A stretch of 64,000 nucleotides of DNA from Acidiluteibacter ferrifornacis (GTDB taxonomy: Bacteria > Bacteroidota > Bacteroidia > Flavobacteriales_E > Vicingaceae). The notes under the pieces were generated by a model. It had not been told where the DNA came from, made no database searches, and saw only the letters and a program-made list of their open reading frames with translations. The stretch covers positions 229,669 to 293,668 of the forward strand of contig NZ_WWNE01000007.1 in NCBI RefSeq assembly GCF_009909615.1, read 5' to 3'. Below are positions 32,988-42,177 of the stretch, piece by piece. A program made the translations under genes and the position numbers. Each line of letters starts with the position of its first letter. The first letter of the stretch is position 1.

Positions 32988-34511
32988 CTAAAGCTCAAGT
33001 AATACTCCACATTTGTTGATTTTATCATGATTAGGAATGAAATGTAGCTCATTATTTAATCGCTCTATTTCCTCTATATTCAAGACGAGGTCATTCAAAA
33101 ATATAGCTTGTTTGTAATTATTATTTTTCAACCATATCATAATTTCCTCTCTGATTTTTTGATTACCCCAATAAAATCGCATAGTAGGAGTAGATGTTGC
33201 ATACTCTATGGTACCAGTTTTTAACTCCCCCCATACAACATCATAGGTTTCAAAACACTCCTTTAAGTCTTGAATTTCCAAAGAAGTAGGAATCTCTTTT
33301 ATCGACTTATACTTTGAATAATTAGTAATAAATATTGCTAATAAACCAACTAAAGCGATAAAGTTTAAAGCTGGAAATAATATTTTTTTCTGTGGATTTA
33401 ATGTAGATACCTTTTGGATAATCACTCCTATCATTATTAAAGATAGTCCGTAAGGGTAATAAGGTGTTTTTGCCGCATGAAACAAAAAGAAAAGATAAAT
33501 AAACAACAAGCTAAAGGAAAAGGAAAGGTATGTTTTCTTTTTATCATTGAAATTTAAGAAACAAAGAACCATTAACGATAAAAAACTAACTATCAGCCAC
33601 TTATTTTCATTTATAAAATAATACTTAAAATTAAGGATAGCCATTTCTAAATTTGCGGAAGCTTGATCAATCGAAGAATAGGTAGAAGCCAGAAAACTAT
33701 CTACCAATAATTTAGTATAGAGAGAATAAGGTAAAATTCCAATCACCAAAAGAATTATTAGAGTCTGTGAAACCGACCTCGCTAAGTCATTAAAGTTTTT
33801 TGTTTCCACATATTGCAATAACTGATGTATTAAAATAGGACTTATAAGCAGAACATTGGCTAGTCTGAAATTTACAGTAATTGCAATTAATAATGCGGCG
33901 ACTCTCCAGTTTCTAGAATAACAAACACCCGCTGCTAATAAAAACCCAAATGTAGGAGCTACTGAGTTTACACTAGTGTATTCTGTTAAAAATGGTGCAA
34001 TTAGAATACTAAGTAATATAAAAATCGTAATCAGGGTAAATTGCTTTTCTCTGGTTCGTCTATCCTCTTTTAAACCAACTAAAAATGTTAAGGTATAGAT
34101 TAATAAGACCACAACAACTGGAAAGAGATATTGACGATATAACTTTGGAATAAAGGACATTAAAAGAGAAGTCCCTATGGGATATTGATTAATAACTTTA
34201 TTAGAGTGCTCATCTAAATGGTAAGCATGTGGCAGCATTACCCAGGTCATCTCCTTGGTTGTATATCCCTGATTCAACAAATGTTGCTTCAATTCATTAA
34301 AAAATGGTCTTTTTGTATGGCTTTTCAATAAATTACCATTACTAATTGCTTCAGACATATGCAAATAACCAAATTCATCACATCCTTTGGGCAATTCATG
34401 ATGGTTTTTATAAAACCTTACGTAAACAGATATTACTAATAGAAAAAATAAAGACATTTGCAGGATTCTAATAGCTGTGCTTTTCTTAAACGCCATCTCA
34501 TTATAATTCAT
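32988..34511 (-). CDS. Multi-pass membrane protein, GT-C glycosyltransferase-like
   Basis: About 507 residues from the start at 34511; a second start at 34496 (MAFKKSTAIRIL) is equally plausible. It has roughly 10-12 hydrophobic segments and an N-terminal extracytoplasmic motif KGCDEFGYLHMSEA that resembles the acidic catalytic loop of GT-C/PMT-type enzymes. The C-terminal ~100 residues are soluble. It may transfer sugars from lipid carriers in the envelope, but I cannot name a substrate. Its start overlaps that of the divergent plus-strand gene at a single CATG. It is A+T-rich. Confidence 0.6.
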   Translation of the reverse strand: MNYNEMAFKKSTAIRILQMSLFFLLVISVYVRFYKNHHELPKGCDEFGYLHMSEAISNGNLLKSHTKRPFFNELKQHLLNQGYTTKEMTWVMLPHAYHLDEHSNKVINQYPIGTSLLMSFIPKLYRQYLFPVVVVLLIYTLTFLVGLKEDRRTREKQFTLITIFILLSILIAPFLTEYTSVNSVAPTFGFLLAAGVCYSRNWRVAALLIAITVNFRLANVLLISPILIHQLLQYVETKNFNDLARSVSQTLIILLVIGILPYSLYTKLLVDSFLASTYSSIDQASANLEMAILNFKYYFINENKWLIVSFLSLMVLCFLNFNDKKKTYLSFSFSLLFIYLFFLFHAAKTPYYPYGLSLIMIGVIIQKVSTLNPQKKILFPALNFIALVGLLAIFITNYSKYKSIKEIPTSLEIQDLKECFETYDVVWGELKTGTIEYATSTPTMRFYWGNQKIREEIMIWLKNNNYKQAIFLNDLVLNIEEIERLNNELHFIPNHDKINKCGVLLEL

Positions 34512-35671
34512 GAGTTTTATACCCAAAAGTAATAGTTCTAAAACACTTGTTAGTATTTTAATTGTTGTATCAATTGTTTTATTAAGGTTTGCTTGGGGAA
34601 ATTTTGACTGGACATACTTCATAGTTTTAGGGGATAACTTCGTATCTGAACAAATAATAGGAGAAGAAGTAATTATTCAAAAGGGACCAGGATATGATGG
34701 TCAATTCTATTATGCTTTAGCAAAAGACCCCTTTTCATTTGAAAAAGTAAAAGGTGGCGTTATTGTAGATCATCCTCCGTATAGACATCAGCGAATTTTG
34801 TATCCCTTATTGGCTCACATTGCTGCATTTGGAATTCCCTCCTTTATACCATTTATGCTGGTGTTGATTAATATGATTTCTTTAATCATTATTAGTTTTA
34901 CTGTATCGAATTTCAAATTTATTGCCTCAATAAAATGGAGTTTTTACCTACCATTTTTAATATCAGGACTCTGGATGAGTTTAAGCCGTGATTTAACTGA
35001 ATGCATAGAAGTTTTATTACTCGTATTGGCATTGAAATCCCTATTTGAAAATAGATTATACCTCTTCGTTTTTTTGTCTAGTCTTGCATTATTAACCCGA
35101 GAAACCACTATCATATTTATAGGAGCAATGACGGCTATTTGGTTTTGGCGAGATATGTCCTCACCTCAGTTATTAAGATACAAGATTCAAAATTCATTAT
35201 TACTAACAGTCCCATTCCTTTTACTCTCCTTTTGGAAATTAATTCTATTACACTCATACCCAAGTAGCGAATTAGTTTCGGCAAGCTCAAACATTACTTT
35301 CCCTTTCAATGGTCTTTACATGAGCTTTAAAATCTCCAAAAAGCTATATAGAATTTTTGGTTTGGATCGTTTTTCTCATTTGGCAATTTTGCATATTTGG
35401 TCTAGGAATTAATGCTATGACTTTCAAATTTAAGTCCCAATTTGTTGGCAGTACTTTATCTGTATTAGGGGTAATAGGAATAAGTTTTGCATCTGTCTTT
35501 TCAATCTCTATCTATATTGACGATTGGGCATTTCTCAGAATCCTTTCATCGCTTGACTTGTTTCTTTTTTTATTAATCCTTAATCAGAAAAAGGCACTTC
35601 CAAACTGGTTTTCGATTGCAACTATTTTTCTTGCGCTTTTGACAATTGCCAGAATTATCTTTAGGGTTTAA
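34510..35671 (+). pseudogene. GT-C-like membrane protein with a frameshift
   Basis: The frame from ATG 34510 encodes 300 residues of a membrane protein with the lumenal motif GPGYDGQFYYALAKDP and DHPPYRHQRILYPLLA, seen in GT-C-type glycosyltransferases. It ends abruptly at 35412. The +1 frame continues the hydrophobic pattern from about 35357 (LVWIVFLIWQFCIFGLGIN) to 35671. Removing one T from the T5 run at 35354-35358 would join them into about 386 residues. It is therefore either a pseudogene or a sequencing error. It diverges from the neighbouring GT-C-like gene. Confidence 0.65.
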
Positions 35672-35772
35672 ACCGTTACTAACAGTTTGAGCACAGAAAA
35701 TCTCTTAACACATTAAACCACAAAAATTCACTTTAATTAAACCTACCTTCGCCATTCATTAAAAATCCAATT

Positions 35773-36603
35773 ATGAGTGCGAACGATATCAATCAAATTT
35801 TAGCAAAAGGTCAAATAAGGAATTTAATCATTGTAGTAGGTATACTCTTAATCCTATTTCTTTTGAAACCTTGGGCTCAAGTCGATGCCGGTCAAAGAGG
35901 TGTGGTTCTCAATTTTGGAGCTGTTCAAGATATTGTTCTTGATGAGGGCATACACTTTAGAATTCCAATTATGCAAGAAATCAAAACAGTAGATGTGAGA
36001 ATCCAAAAAGTAGTAACAGATGCAGCTTCTTCTTCATCAGATCTTCAAGATGTAGATATGTCAGTTGCTTTGAATTATAATATAATACCAGACAAAGCAA
36101 ATGTAGTAGTACAAACAATTAATTCTGATTATAAATCCACCATTATCGACCCTGCTATACAAGAGGTAATGAAAGCTGTTTCAGCAAGATATACCGCGGA
36201 AGAATTAATTACCAAACGACCAGCCGTAAGTAGTGAAATGAGAGAAGCACTAAAACGTCGCCTTTTGGAGTCAAACATCACTGTGACAGGATTTTCCATC
36301 ATTAACTTTAGTTTTTCTCAGACGTTTACTGATGCAATTGAAGCCAAGCAAACCGCCGAACAAAATGCCTTAAAGGCGAAAAGAGACTTAGACCGTATTA
36401 AAGTGGAAGCAGAACAAACTATAGCTGCTGCAACTGCCGAAGCCGAAGCTTTACGACTACAGAAAATGAATATTTCTCCTGACCTAATTGAATTAAGAAA
36501 AATTGAAGCGGAGCTTAAAGCAATAGACAAATGGAATGGAGTTCTTCCAGGTGTGACCGGTTCGGGGGCAATTCCTTTTATCGGTGTTGGGGGAAATAAG
36601 TAA
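35773..36603 (+). CDS. Prohibitin-family (SPFH/band 7) membrane protein
   Basis: A 276-residue protein with one N-terminal membrane helix (about 17-34), the SPFH domain (about 35-200: VDAGQRGVVLNFGAVQDIVLDEGIHFRIPI, DVDMSVALNYNI) and a coiled coil rich in Ala/Glu/Lys (about 190-240). Prohibitins form ring scaffolds in the inner membrane and modulate membrane proteases such as FtsH. It stands alone between the frameshifted gene and the convergent greA-like gene; its length and order are normal. Confidence 0.9.
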   Translation: MSANDINQILAKGQIRNLIIVVGILLILFLLKPWAQVDAGQRGVVLNFGAVQDIVLDEGIHFRIPIMQEIKTVDVRIQKVVTDAASSSSDLQDVDMSVALNYNIIPDKANVVVQTINSDYKSTIIDPAIQEVMKAVSARYTAEELITKRPAVSSEMREALKRRLLESNITVTGFSIINFSFSQTFTDAIEAKQTAEQNALKAKRDLDRIKVEAEQTIAAATAEAEALRLQKMNISPDLIELRKIEAELKAIDKWNGVLPGVTGSGAIPFIGVGGNK

Positions 36604-36659
36604 TAAATCCTATAAAATAGCAAACTTTAGAATGACTAACTTTTAGGTTAAGGTGTTAT

Positions 36660-37163
36660 TTACACATACTCTATGTCTATTACTTCAAATTTTCTTTCAC
36701 CATTTAATAGTTTCAATATCGCTTTCTCTCCAACTTTTTTGCCCATCAATAAAAGCGCAATTGGAGAGTTAAAAGCCATTTTCTTTTTGGAAATATCGGC
36801 TTCATCTACTCCCACAATATGATAACGTTGAACTTGATTAGCTTTTCCAATTTTCAATGAAACGGTTGCTCCAAATCGGACTTCATCCTTTGGCTGTTCT
36901 GATAAATCTATGATCTGTGCACTAGAAATCCGTTCATTGAGCAATTGAATTTTAGCATGAATTAAATTGGAAGCTATTCGCCTTTCTTTTTCGTTAGCAC
37001 CCTCTAAATCTTCTCGTTCCTTAATCAAAGCCTCTTTCTCAGCTAATAATTCATCATAACCCTTTGATGTAACATAATTCATTAACCCCTCAGGCAAATC
37101 GGCTCGAGGCGGAACCATAGGAGTTTCCTCTTGATCATCCTCTTTTACAAATCCTCTACTCAT
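36660..37163 (-). CDS. GreA/GreB-family transcription elongation factor-like protein
   Basis: A 167-residue protein with an acidic N-terminal tail, a coiled-coil part (about 35-90: YDELLAEKEALIKEREDLEG, IHAKIQLLNERIS) and a C-terminal Gre FKBP-like domain (about 90-167: RYHIVGVDEADISKKKMAFNSPIALLLMGKKVGEKAIL). It should rescue stalled RNA polymerase by stimulating transcript cleavage. The extra ~30-residue tail suggests a Bacteroidota-specific paralogue rather than the housekeeping GreA. It converges with the prohibitin gene. Confidence 0.85.
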   Translation of the reverse strand: MSRGFVKEDDQEETPMVPPRADLPEGLMNYVTSKGYDELLAEKEALIKEREDLEGANEKERRIASNLIHAKIQLLNERISSAQIIDLSEQPKDEVRFGATVSLKIGKANQVQRYHIVGVDEADISKKKMAFNSPIALLLMGKKVGEKAILKLLNGERKFEVIDIEYV

Positions 37164-37399
37164 ATCTTTTAGATTTAGTTATCTAAGTTATGAAAGTCTA
37201 TTTAAATGATTTAGTGTAGAAGATATTGAATAGTTAAAACACAATAAGCAATTTGCTAATAGCATACTTTTCACTCGATTTTAATAAAATTCTTTCAACC
37301 CCCAATATAATTATCCGAGCTGTATTTACTTTTAAGTATAAATCCGCTCTAATCCGTCAATTAATAATTACTTTGCAGTCTGCTATTGCTTTAGATAGA

Positions 37400-37951
37400 A
37401 TGAGAACAGAGCTAATTAGAAAGATTAAAACAAACAAGGGTTATGTTTACCTTATCGACTCCGACCTATATAACATTGATCGTAACCAATTTCGATCTAA
37501 AAAAGACTTCCAAGCACAAGTTGTTCGTTTGTTCCTAACTGCTAAAATTGGTGATCATGTTCTAAATCATAATGATAGTGGGGCTCCTTTTCTAGTAGAT
37601 TCTAATTACCACCTTTCTATTTCACACTGCGATCATTTATTCGCAATATACCTCTCGTCTTTTGAATTCATAGGTGTGGATATTGAGGTTATAAAAAAAG
37701 ATATTCAAAAAATCATACCCTACTTTATCAATCAACAGGAACGAAATACCAATTGGACCTTTGAGCAATTATACATTATATGGTGCACAAAAGAAGCCGT
37801 TTACAAATCTAAAAAAGGAAATATACAGGATTTAGCGGCTGAAGTAACTGTTAAGAGCATCGCTAATAATGAAGTAATATATACTTTCAAAAATCAGGTT
37901 GAAAAATTGACCTATGAAATCACTGACAATTGGGTATTGACCTACAATTAA
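37400..37951 (+). CDS. 4'-phosphopantetheinyl transferase superfamily protein
   Basis: 183 residues from ATG 37400 (MRTELIRKIKTNKGYV); an upstream in-frame start at 37253 adds an unrelated hydrophobic stretch. Motifs: LSISHCDHLFAI (P2-like), FIGVDIEV with the metal-binding aspartate, and the WCTKEAVYKSKKG signature with W-x-x-K-E-A. It transfers phosphopantetheine from CoA to carrier proteins. The protein is shorter than Sfp-type enzymes. It converges with the peptidase gene downstream. Confidence 0.87.
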   Translation: MRTELIRKIKTNKGYVYLIDSDLYNIDRNQFRSKKDFQAQVVRLFLTAKIGDHVLNHNDSGAPFLVDSNYHLSISHCDHLFAIYLSSFEFIGVDIEVIKKDIQKIIPYFINQQERNTNWTFEQLYIIWCTKEAVYKSKKGNIQDLAAEVTVKSIANNEVIYTFKNQVEKLTYEITDNWVLTYN

Positions 37952-37982
37952 AAACAAGCAATTGTTCCTTTTGATTTCTATA

Positions 37983-38660
37983 CTAGGAAAGCAATTGCTC
38001 GAAGAATCCTCCAATTTTTAATACTGGGTCTATAAAGTGAATTTCATAAATCCAATAACGCTCATTGCCATTTTTGTCTTTTTCACTCATCAATATATCA
38101 TTATTGGGGTGAATATAATTGACTTCTTCCTCTCCTGCGATTTGTTCATGTGGGAATTTCCCAATCAAATGTCCGCAATGAATGTTACCAAACTGCCAAC
38201 CGTATTTCTGAGCCAATCCTTTGGTATAGTTGTAGAATTCCGCCCCGGTTAAAGTGTCCTTATTTTTATCGAAATATACTTTTCCTTCTTTCCATGCATC
38301 TTCTACATCCTGCTTTAATTTTAGTTTTAGATTGTGTTTCCCAATCACATAGGTTTTACCCATATCAGCTTCCCATTCTTCAAAAACAGGCCCAAAGTCA
38401 AAAAATAAGATATCATCCTCTTGAATGGTCAAGTTGGGTGGATTTTCTTTGTATGGGAATAAAGTATTTGTCCCTGTCCTCACGATTCGCTTGTGCCAAT
38501 ATTGTCGAATTCCAAATAGTTCAAAAGCCAACTCATAAACTTGTGTATTGAGCTCTTTTTCAGACTTTCCTGCTTTCACTAGTCTGCGATTTTCAATTTC
38601 CTGAAATAATAATTCAGCCTTTTTTTCTGCTTCTATTAACTGTCTCAATTGATTGCTCAT
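37983..38660 (-). CDS. M24-family metallopeptidase (aminopeptidase-like)
   Basis: A 225-residue protein with the pita-bread fold of M24 peptidases: an FFDFGPVFEEWEADMGKTYV segment carrying the two metal-binding aspartates, GHLIGKFPHEQI with the metal-binding histidine, and acidic metal-site candidates near the end (YWIYEIHFIDP). It probably cleaves N-terminal residues from peptides or hydrolyses a related amide; the lack of an N-terminal creatinase-like domain places it with the short M24 group. It lies just downstream of the S41 peptidase gene on the same strand. Confidence 0.83.
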   Translation of the reverse strand: MSNQLRQLIEAEKKAELLFQEIENRRLVKAGKSEKELNTQVYELAFELFGIRQYWHKRIVRTGTNTLFPYKENPPNLTIQEDDILFFDFGPVFEEWEADMGKTYVIGKHNLKLKLKQDVEDAWKEGKVYFDKNKDTLTGAEFYNYTKGLAQKYGWQFGNIHCGHLIGKFPHEQIAGEEEVNYIHPNNDILMSEKDKNGNERYWIYEIHFIDPVLKIGGFFEQLLS

Positions 38661-38669
38661 ACTTCCTAC

Positions 38670-39683
38670 CTATTTATTAATTTCAAGCTTTGCACGCTCA
38701 ATCACCTCATCTTTAGTTCGATCAGATAAGTTAGTAATTACTCTGATATCTGGTGGCACACCACTTTCGTATTCATTATTCAGATTTGCATCTAAGGTTT
38801 GAGTAATGGAAAAACGATAAGTCCATCCATTGGGCAATTGTCCACCATTAGGCAACCCCAATCCACCACCTGTGGTATCTCCTATTAACGTTATACTCGG
38901 CATAGCCTTAGTAGACAACGCTGTAAATGATCCTGCGCTATAAGTTCCACGATCAATTAACATCATTACCTTTTGATTATATATTGGTGAAACCGGTGAA
39001 ATAAAAGTAGGTTGATCTTCTGAAAATGCAGTGTGCGCTTTACCATTCTTCAGTCTACTGTAATAAACAAGTGTTTTCTGATTAATGAAGCGCTCTAGAA
39101 GAGCAAATACATCACTTACTGCCCCTCCTCCATTTTCTCTCAAATCAATTATCAACCCTTTCGTGTGCTTATACCTATTGAGAATAAAATTCAAATTAGT
39201 AGAATTAATCATTCCAGTAAATTGTGAAAACCTAATGTATCCAATTTCTTGATTCGAATTCAGTAAAAAGTCGTGCACAAAGGGTCCAGATATATAATAG
39301 TCGGAAGGTAGGTAATGATCAGTAACGATTCTCCAGTCAAAATTGTCAGGTCCTAAATTTTGAGTTCCATAAAATGCGACATTAAAAGTGGAGCTTAAGT
39401 TGGTATGATCGTCTTTAAGTTCTCTCAACAATCCTCCCAATACATTAAAAAGGGAGTCATCAGACATTTCAGGATAAAGTTTGGAACTGTACTCGGTATA
39501 CTTTTCATCCCAATCAATTTCTTTTAAATCGAAGTAAGCATATTTCTCATCACATTGTTTCCACAAATAATCAAAATTGACTTGAGGGTCTAAAGAACTT
39601 AAGTCTTCTTCAAACAAATAACCTTCGCAAGCCATTAGAAAAGGAATAAATACGGCCAACATATACTTTATACTCTTCATCAT
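38670..39683 (-). CDS. S41-family peptidase lipoprotein (tail-specific protease-like)
   Basis: A 337-residue lipoprotein (signal with lipobox LMACEG, Cys near 19). An N-terminal helical region (DYLWKQCDEKYAYFDLKEIDW) is followed by an S41 catalytic domain: GLIIDLRENGGGAVSDV, MLIDRGTYSAGSFTALS with the candidate nucleophile serine, and GDTTGGGLGLPNGGQLPNGW. I see no clear PDZ domain. It probably degrades or processes periplasmic proteins. Its start overlaps the upstream gene by 4 bp, so the two form a unit. Confidence 0.87.
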   Translation of the reverse strand: MMKSIKYMLAVFIPFLMACEGYLFEEDLSSLDPQVNFDYLWKQCDEKYAYFDLKEIDWDEKYTEYSSKLYPEMSDDSLFNVLGGLLRELKDDHTNLSSTFNVAFYGTQNLGPDNFDWRIVTDHYLPSDYYISGPFVHDFLLNSNQEIGYIRFSQFTGMINSTNLNFILNRYKHTKGLIIDLRENGGGAVSDVFALLERFINQKTLVYYSRLKNGKAHTAFSEDQPTFISPVSPIYNQKVMMLIDRGTYSAGSFTALSTKAMPSITLIGDTTGGGLGLPNGGQLPNGWTYRFSITQTLDANLNNEYESGVPPDIRVITNLSDRTKDEVIERAKLEINK

Positions 39684-40552
39684 CGATTGGTTTTAAATAA
39701 TAACGCTACACTTATCAGGTGATTACTCATCTCAAAAACATCCAAATCTCCTCCAGTTTTATAAGCCTCCCAGTCATATGCAAGCTTTACTCTATTACTA
39801 TTGTTCAAAGAAATTTCATAGGCAAGGCTGCTAGATATCTTTGCTCCTGAAAACACCCTCAACTCATGGTTGTCGAATATGTTCCATCCATCCCTATTGG
39901 TAATTGCACCTTGACTTAAGTATGCGTAGCCGTTTCTATATGAACTATTCACCACTCCTACATTGAATTGATACGTTAGACTTCTTGATCTTGGAAACAA
40001 AGAGTACTTGATGAACAAAAACTTTTTATTCTTCTGCTCAGTTCTCGAGATATCTAAAATCACTTTGGCCGCCACTTGCAAATTAATAAAAGCCTCAATT
40101 CCTAGGTTATTATTCATTAGGGCCTCATTAAACCTATAGTTTCCCATGGCAGAAAGCATTCCTCCGACTAAGAATTTACACTTTGCAGTGTTCCAATTTC
40201 TAATACCTCTTAAATAAGAATAGTTAAGGGTAAATGTATTGATCGAACTGTAATGAACTTCATTCTCAATCAAGGAAGAGTAGCTTCCCGCGGCCATTAT
40301 AAAATTCGCATCTGTTTCAAAAATGTTATTTTTTTTATTTCTACCAATTTTTGCATGAATTCCTGGACCGCTGTAAATTAATGGCGATGTGGCAAAATCT
40401 CTAAATGTTCCTAATTTGACTCCAACTCCCAATTCTAAAAATGTAGCTCGGGCGGAAGTGTCTCGTGCAACCCATCCTGACTGTTCTAATTCTTGGGCTA
40501 AAGTTCCGAAGCTAAGAATCATCAGTAGAGGAAATATGACTTTAAATTTCAT
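39680..40552 (-). CDS. Secreted beta-rich hypothetical protein, possible outer membrane protein
   Basis: A 290-residue protein with a signal peptide (VIFPLLMILSFGTLAQ) and alternating hydrophobic strands rich in Tyr, Phe and Asn, ending in VALLFKTNR. This is the texture of a small outer-membrane barrel. No family motif is recognised. The 4-bp overlap with the S41 peptidase lipoprotein suggests a functional pair, perhaps protease and envelope partner. A possible minus-7 element, TACCTTTA, lies just upstream on this strand. Confidence 0.65.
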   Translation of the reverse strand: MKFKVIFPLLMILSFGTLAQELEQSGWVARDTSARATFLELGVGVKLGTFRDFATSPLIYSGPGIHAKIGRNKKNNIFETDANFIMAAGSYSSLIENEVHYSSINTFTLNYSYLRGIRNWNTAKCKFLVGGMLSAMGNYRFNEALMNNNLGIEAFINLQVAAKVILDISRTEQKNKKFLFIKYSLFPRSRSLTYQFNVGVVNSSYRNGYAYLSQGAITNRDGWNIFDNHELRVFSGAKISSSLAYEISLNNSNRVKLAYDWEAYKTGGDLDVFEMSNHLISVALLFKTNR

Positions 40553-40832
40553 TCTTATTTTTTTAAAGGTATTATCGAAATCTTCAATTAAATTTTATAT
40601 TAAAAATAAGTCTATCACACAATCAACAAAAAGTTTAATTCTTTCATCTTCATCAACTATATAGTTTCAAAAGTAAACATATAGATAGACGTTAAATACC
40701 ACTTAAAAAAATTACCCCACACAATGGATATTAAAAATATGACTGCTTGTCTATTTAAAACCTCCTCTAATCGAAAAAAGATGACTCACTGTCGGATTCT
40801 AATTAATTTTAGCAATTAGTAACATCCCAACT

Positions 40833-41312
40833 TTGACTAAACATATTCTCTTTTTCTTATTATTGGTTTTCTCCTTTTCAGTCAATTTAGTTTGTCAGCA
40901 ATTGGTAGGGGAAAAAGAAAATTCAGTAATAGATTCTTCAAATACCTCTCTACTTCTATTTATAACCGATGAAGAGCTAGAACTTATGTCCTACGTTTCC
41001 AGTAAAATAGAGTTTTATCCCAATACTTATGTATTAACTCTGGAAGCAATTGAAGCCATTGAGCTAATTGCGGACCTTCTAGAACAAAAACCTGCATACA
41101 ACTTAGTTATTTCAGGTCATTATTTTGAAAGTTTCAGTAAAAAGCGCAACCTAAAGCTTTCTTTACAGCAAGCTGAAGCGATTAAGCATTATTTTATGTC
41201 TGCTCAATTAGATGAATCCAGAATACGCATTAATGGATATGGCGAAAAACAGCCACTTTCACTAACTAATTTGAAAGTTAATACTCGAATCGACCTTTCT
41301 ATCAACTTTTGA
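40833..41312 (+). CDS. Short OmpA-domain periplasmic protein
   Basis: About 159 residues from a TTG start, giving a proper signal peptide (KHILFFLLLVFSFSVNLVCQ). The rest is an OmpA-like peptidoglycan-binding domain: IEFYPNTYVLTLEAIEAIELIADLL, LVISGHYFES, and IRINGYGEKQPLSLTNLKVNTRIDLSINF. It should anchor to peptidoglycan. Family members usually have NRRVE near the end; here the corresponding segment is NTRID. It precedes a four-helix sensor-like gene on the same strand. Confidence 0.75.
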   Translation: MTKHILFFLLLVFSFSVNLVCQQLVGEKENSVIDSSNTSLLLFITDEELELMSYVSSKIEFYPNTYVLTLEAIEAIELIADLLEQKPAYNLVISGHYFESFSKKRNLKLSLQQAEAIKHYFMSAQLDESRIRINGYGEKQPLSLTNLKVNTRIDLSINF

Positions 41313-41387
41313 GTAGTTAATAGGAAAAGAAGTTTGACTAATTGGGACTTCCTGAGTAAATTTAGCTTTCACCTTTACTCAACTACC

Positions 41388-42038
41388 ATGAAGTGGCCCT
41401 ATAGTTTAAAAAATAAGTTATCTGTTTCGATTATTCTCACTATCATAATTCTATTGATACTATTAGTCAATATTCAGAATCGACAGCGATTTGAACAATT
41501 GGATCATTCTATGTCGAGTATTTATGAAGATCGACTAATGGTGCAAAATTATTTATTCAAATTATACGATAATCTTCAAAAGGAAGAAAAACTAAGGAAT
41601 AGCACTTCCAATTCTATTATAAAAGATTTGGACGAATTGAAAGAGGAGCGGCAACAAATTATTTCGAAATATGAAGAGACCTATCTTACCGAAAAGGAAA
41701 GAAAAGAGTTTGCAAACTTTTTAAATCACCTGAATAAAAAAGACAAACTTGAGCAACAAATACTTGAAAGTAAAGACTCTACTACTCGAGTTAATTTACA
41801 CGAAGCTTTTGAAACCAATACTGCGAAAACGCTAAACTCGATGCGTAATCTCTCAAATATCCAAACTCAAGAAGGCAAAGCTCTTCAGATAAGTTCACAT
41901 AAAATAGTCCTAGGTAGTTTATCCATTTCTCAGCTGGAATTAGCGATACTTATTGTTTTAGCTTTAGTAATTCAAGTCCTCATATTTACCTCTAAAACCT
42001 TAAAAATCAAAACCCACACACCTCATCACTTAAACTAG
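41388..42038 (+). CDS. Membrane-anchored four-helix-bundle (4HB_MCP-like) protein
   Basis: About 216 residues from ATG 41388 (MKWPYSLKNKLSVS). An N-terminal membrane helix (about 11-28), a long extracytoplasmic helical segment (about 30-180) typical of chemoreceptor-like four-helix bundles, and a C-terminal membrane helix (about 185-203) with a short cytoplasmic tail. No HAMP, signalling or kinase domain follows, so it is a sensor-type module without an output domain. A similar membrane gene without known function is common in Bacteroidota. Confidence 0.6.
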   Translation: MKWPYSLKNKLSVSIILTIIILLILLVNIQNRQRFEQLDHSMSSIYEDRLMVQNYLFKLYDNLQKEEKLRNSTSNSIIKDLDELKEERQQIISKYEETYLTEKERKEFANFLNHLNKKDKLEQQILESKDSTTRVNLHEAFETNTAKTLNSMRNLSNIQTQEGKALQISSHKIVLGSLSISQLELAILIVLALVIQVLIFTSKTLKIKTHTPHHLN

Positions 42039-42141
42039 ATGATGGTTTTTACACAATTCCTTTTATCGGGAATTTGATAGCTTTTAACTTTAAAAGCCCC
42101 TACCTCAACGAAGATTAAATTTAATACGCTTCCTTCCCCTC

Positions 42142-42149
42142 TACTTTTG
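42142..42149 (+). promoter_or_regulatory. Minus-7 element of the OmpA/TSP3 gene
   Basis: TACTTTTG matches the Bacteroidota minus-7 consensus TAnnTTTG, 28 bp before the ATG at 42178. The minus-33 element is weak. Confidence 0.6.
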
Positions 42150-42177
42150 TCCTTGAATTGTATTATAAATAATTAGG

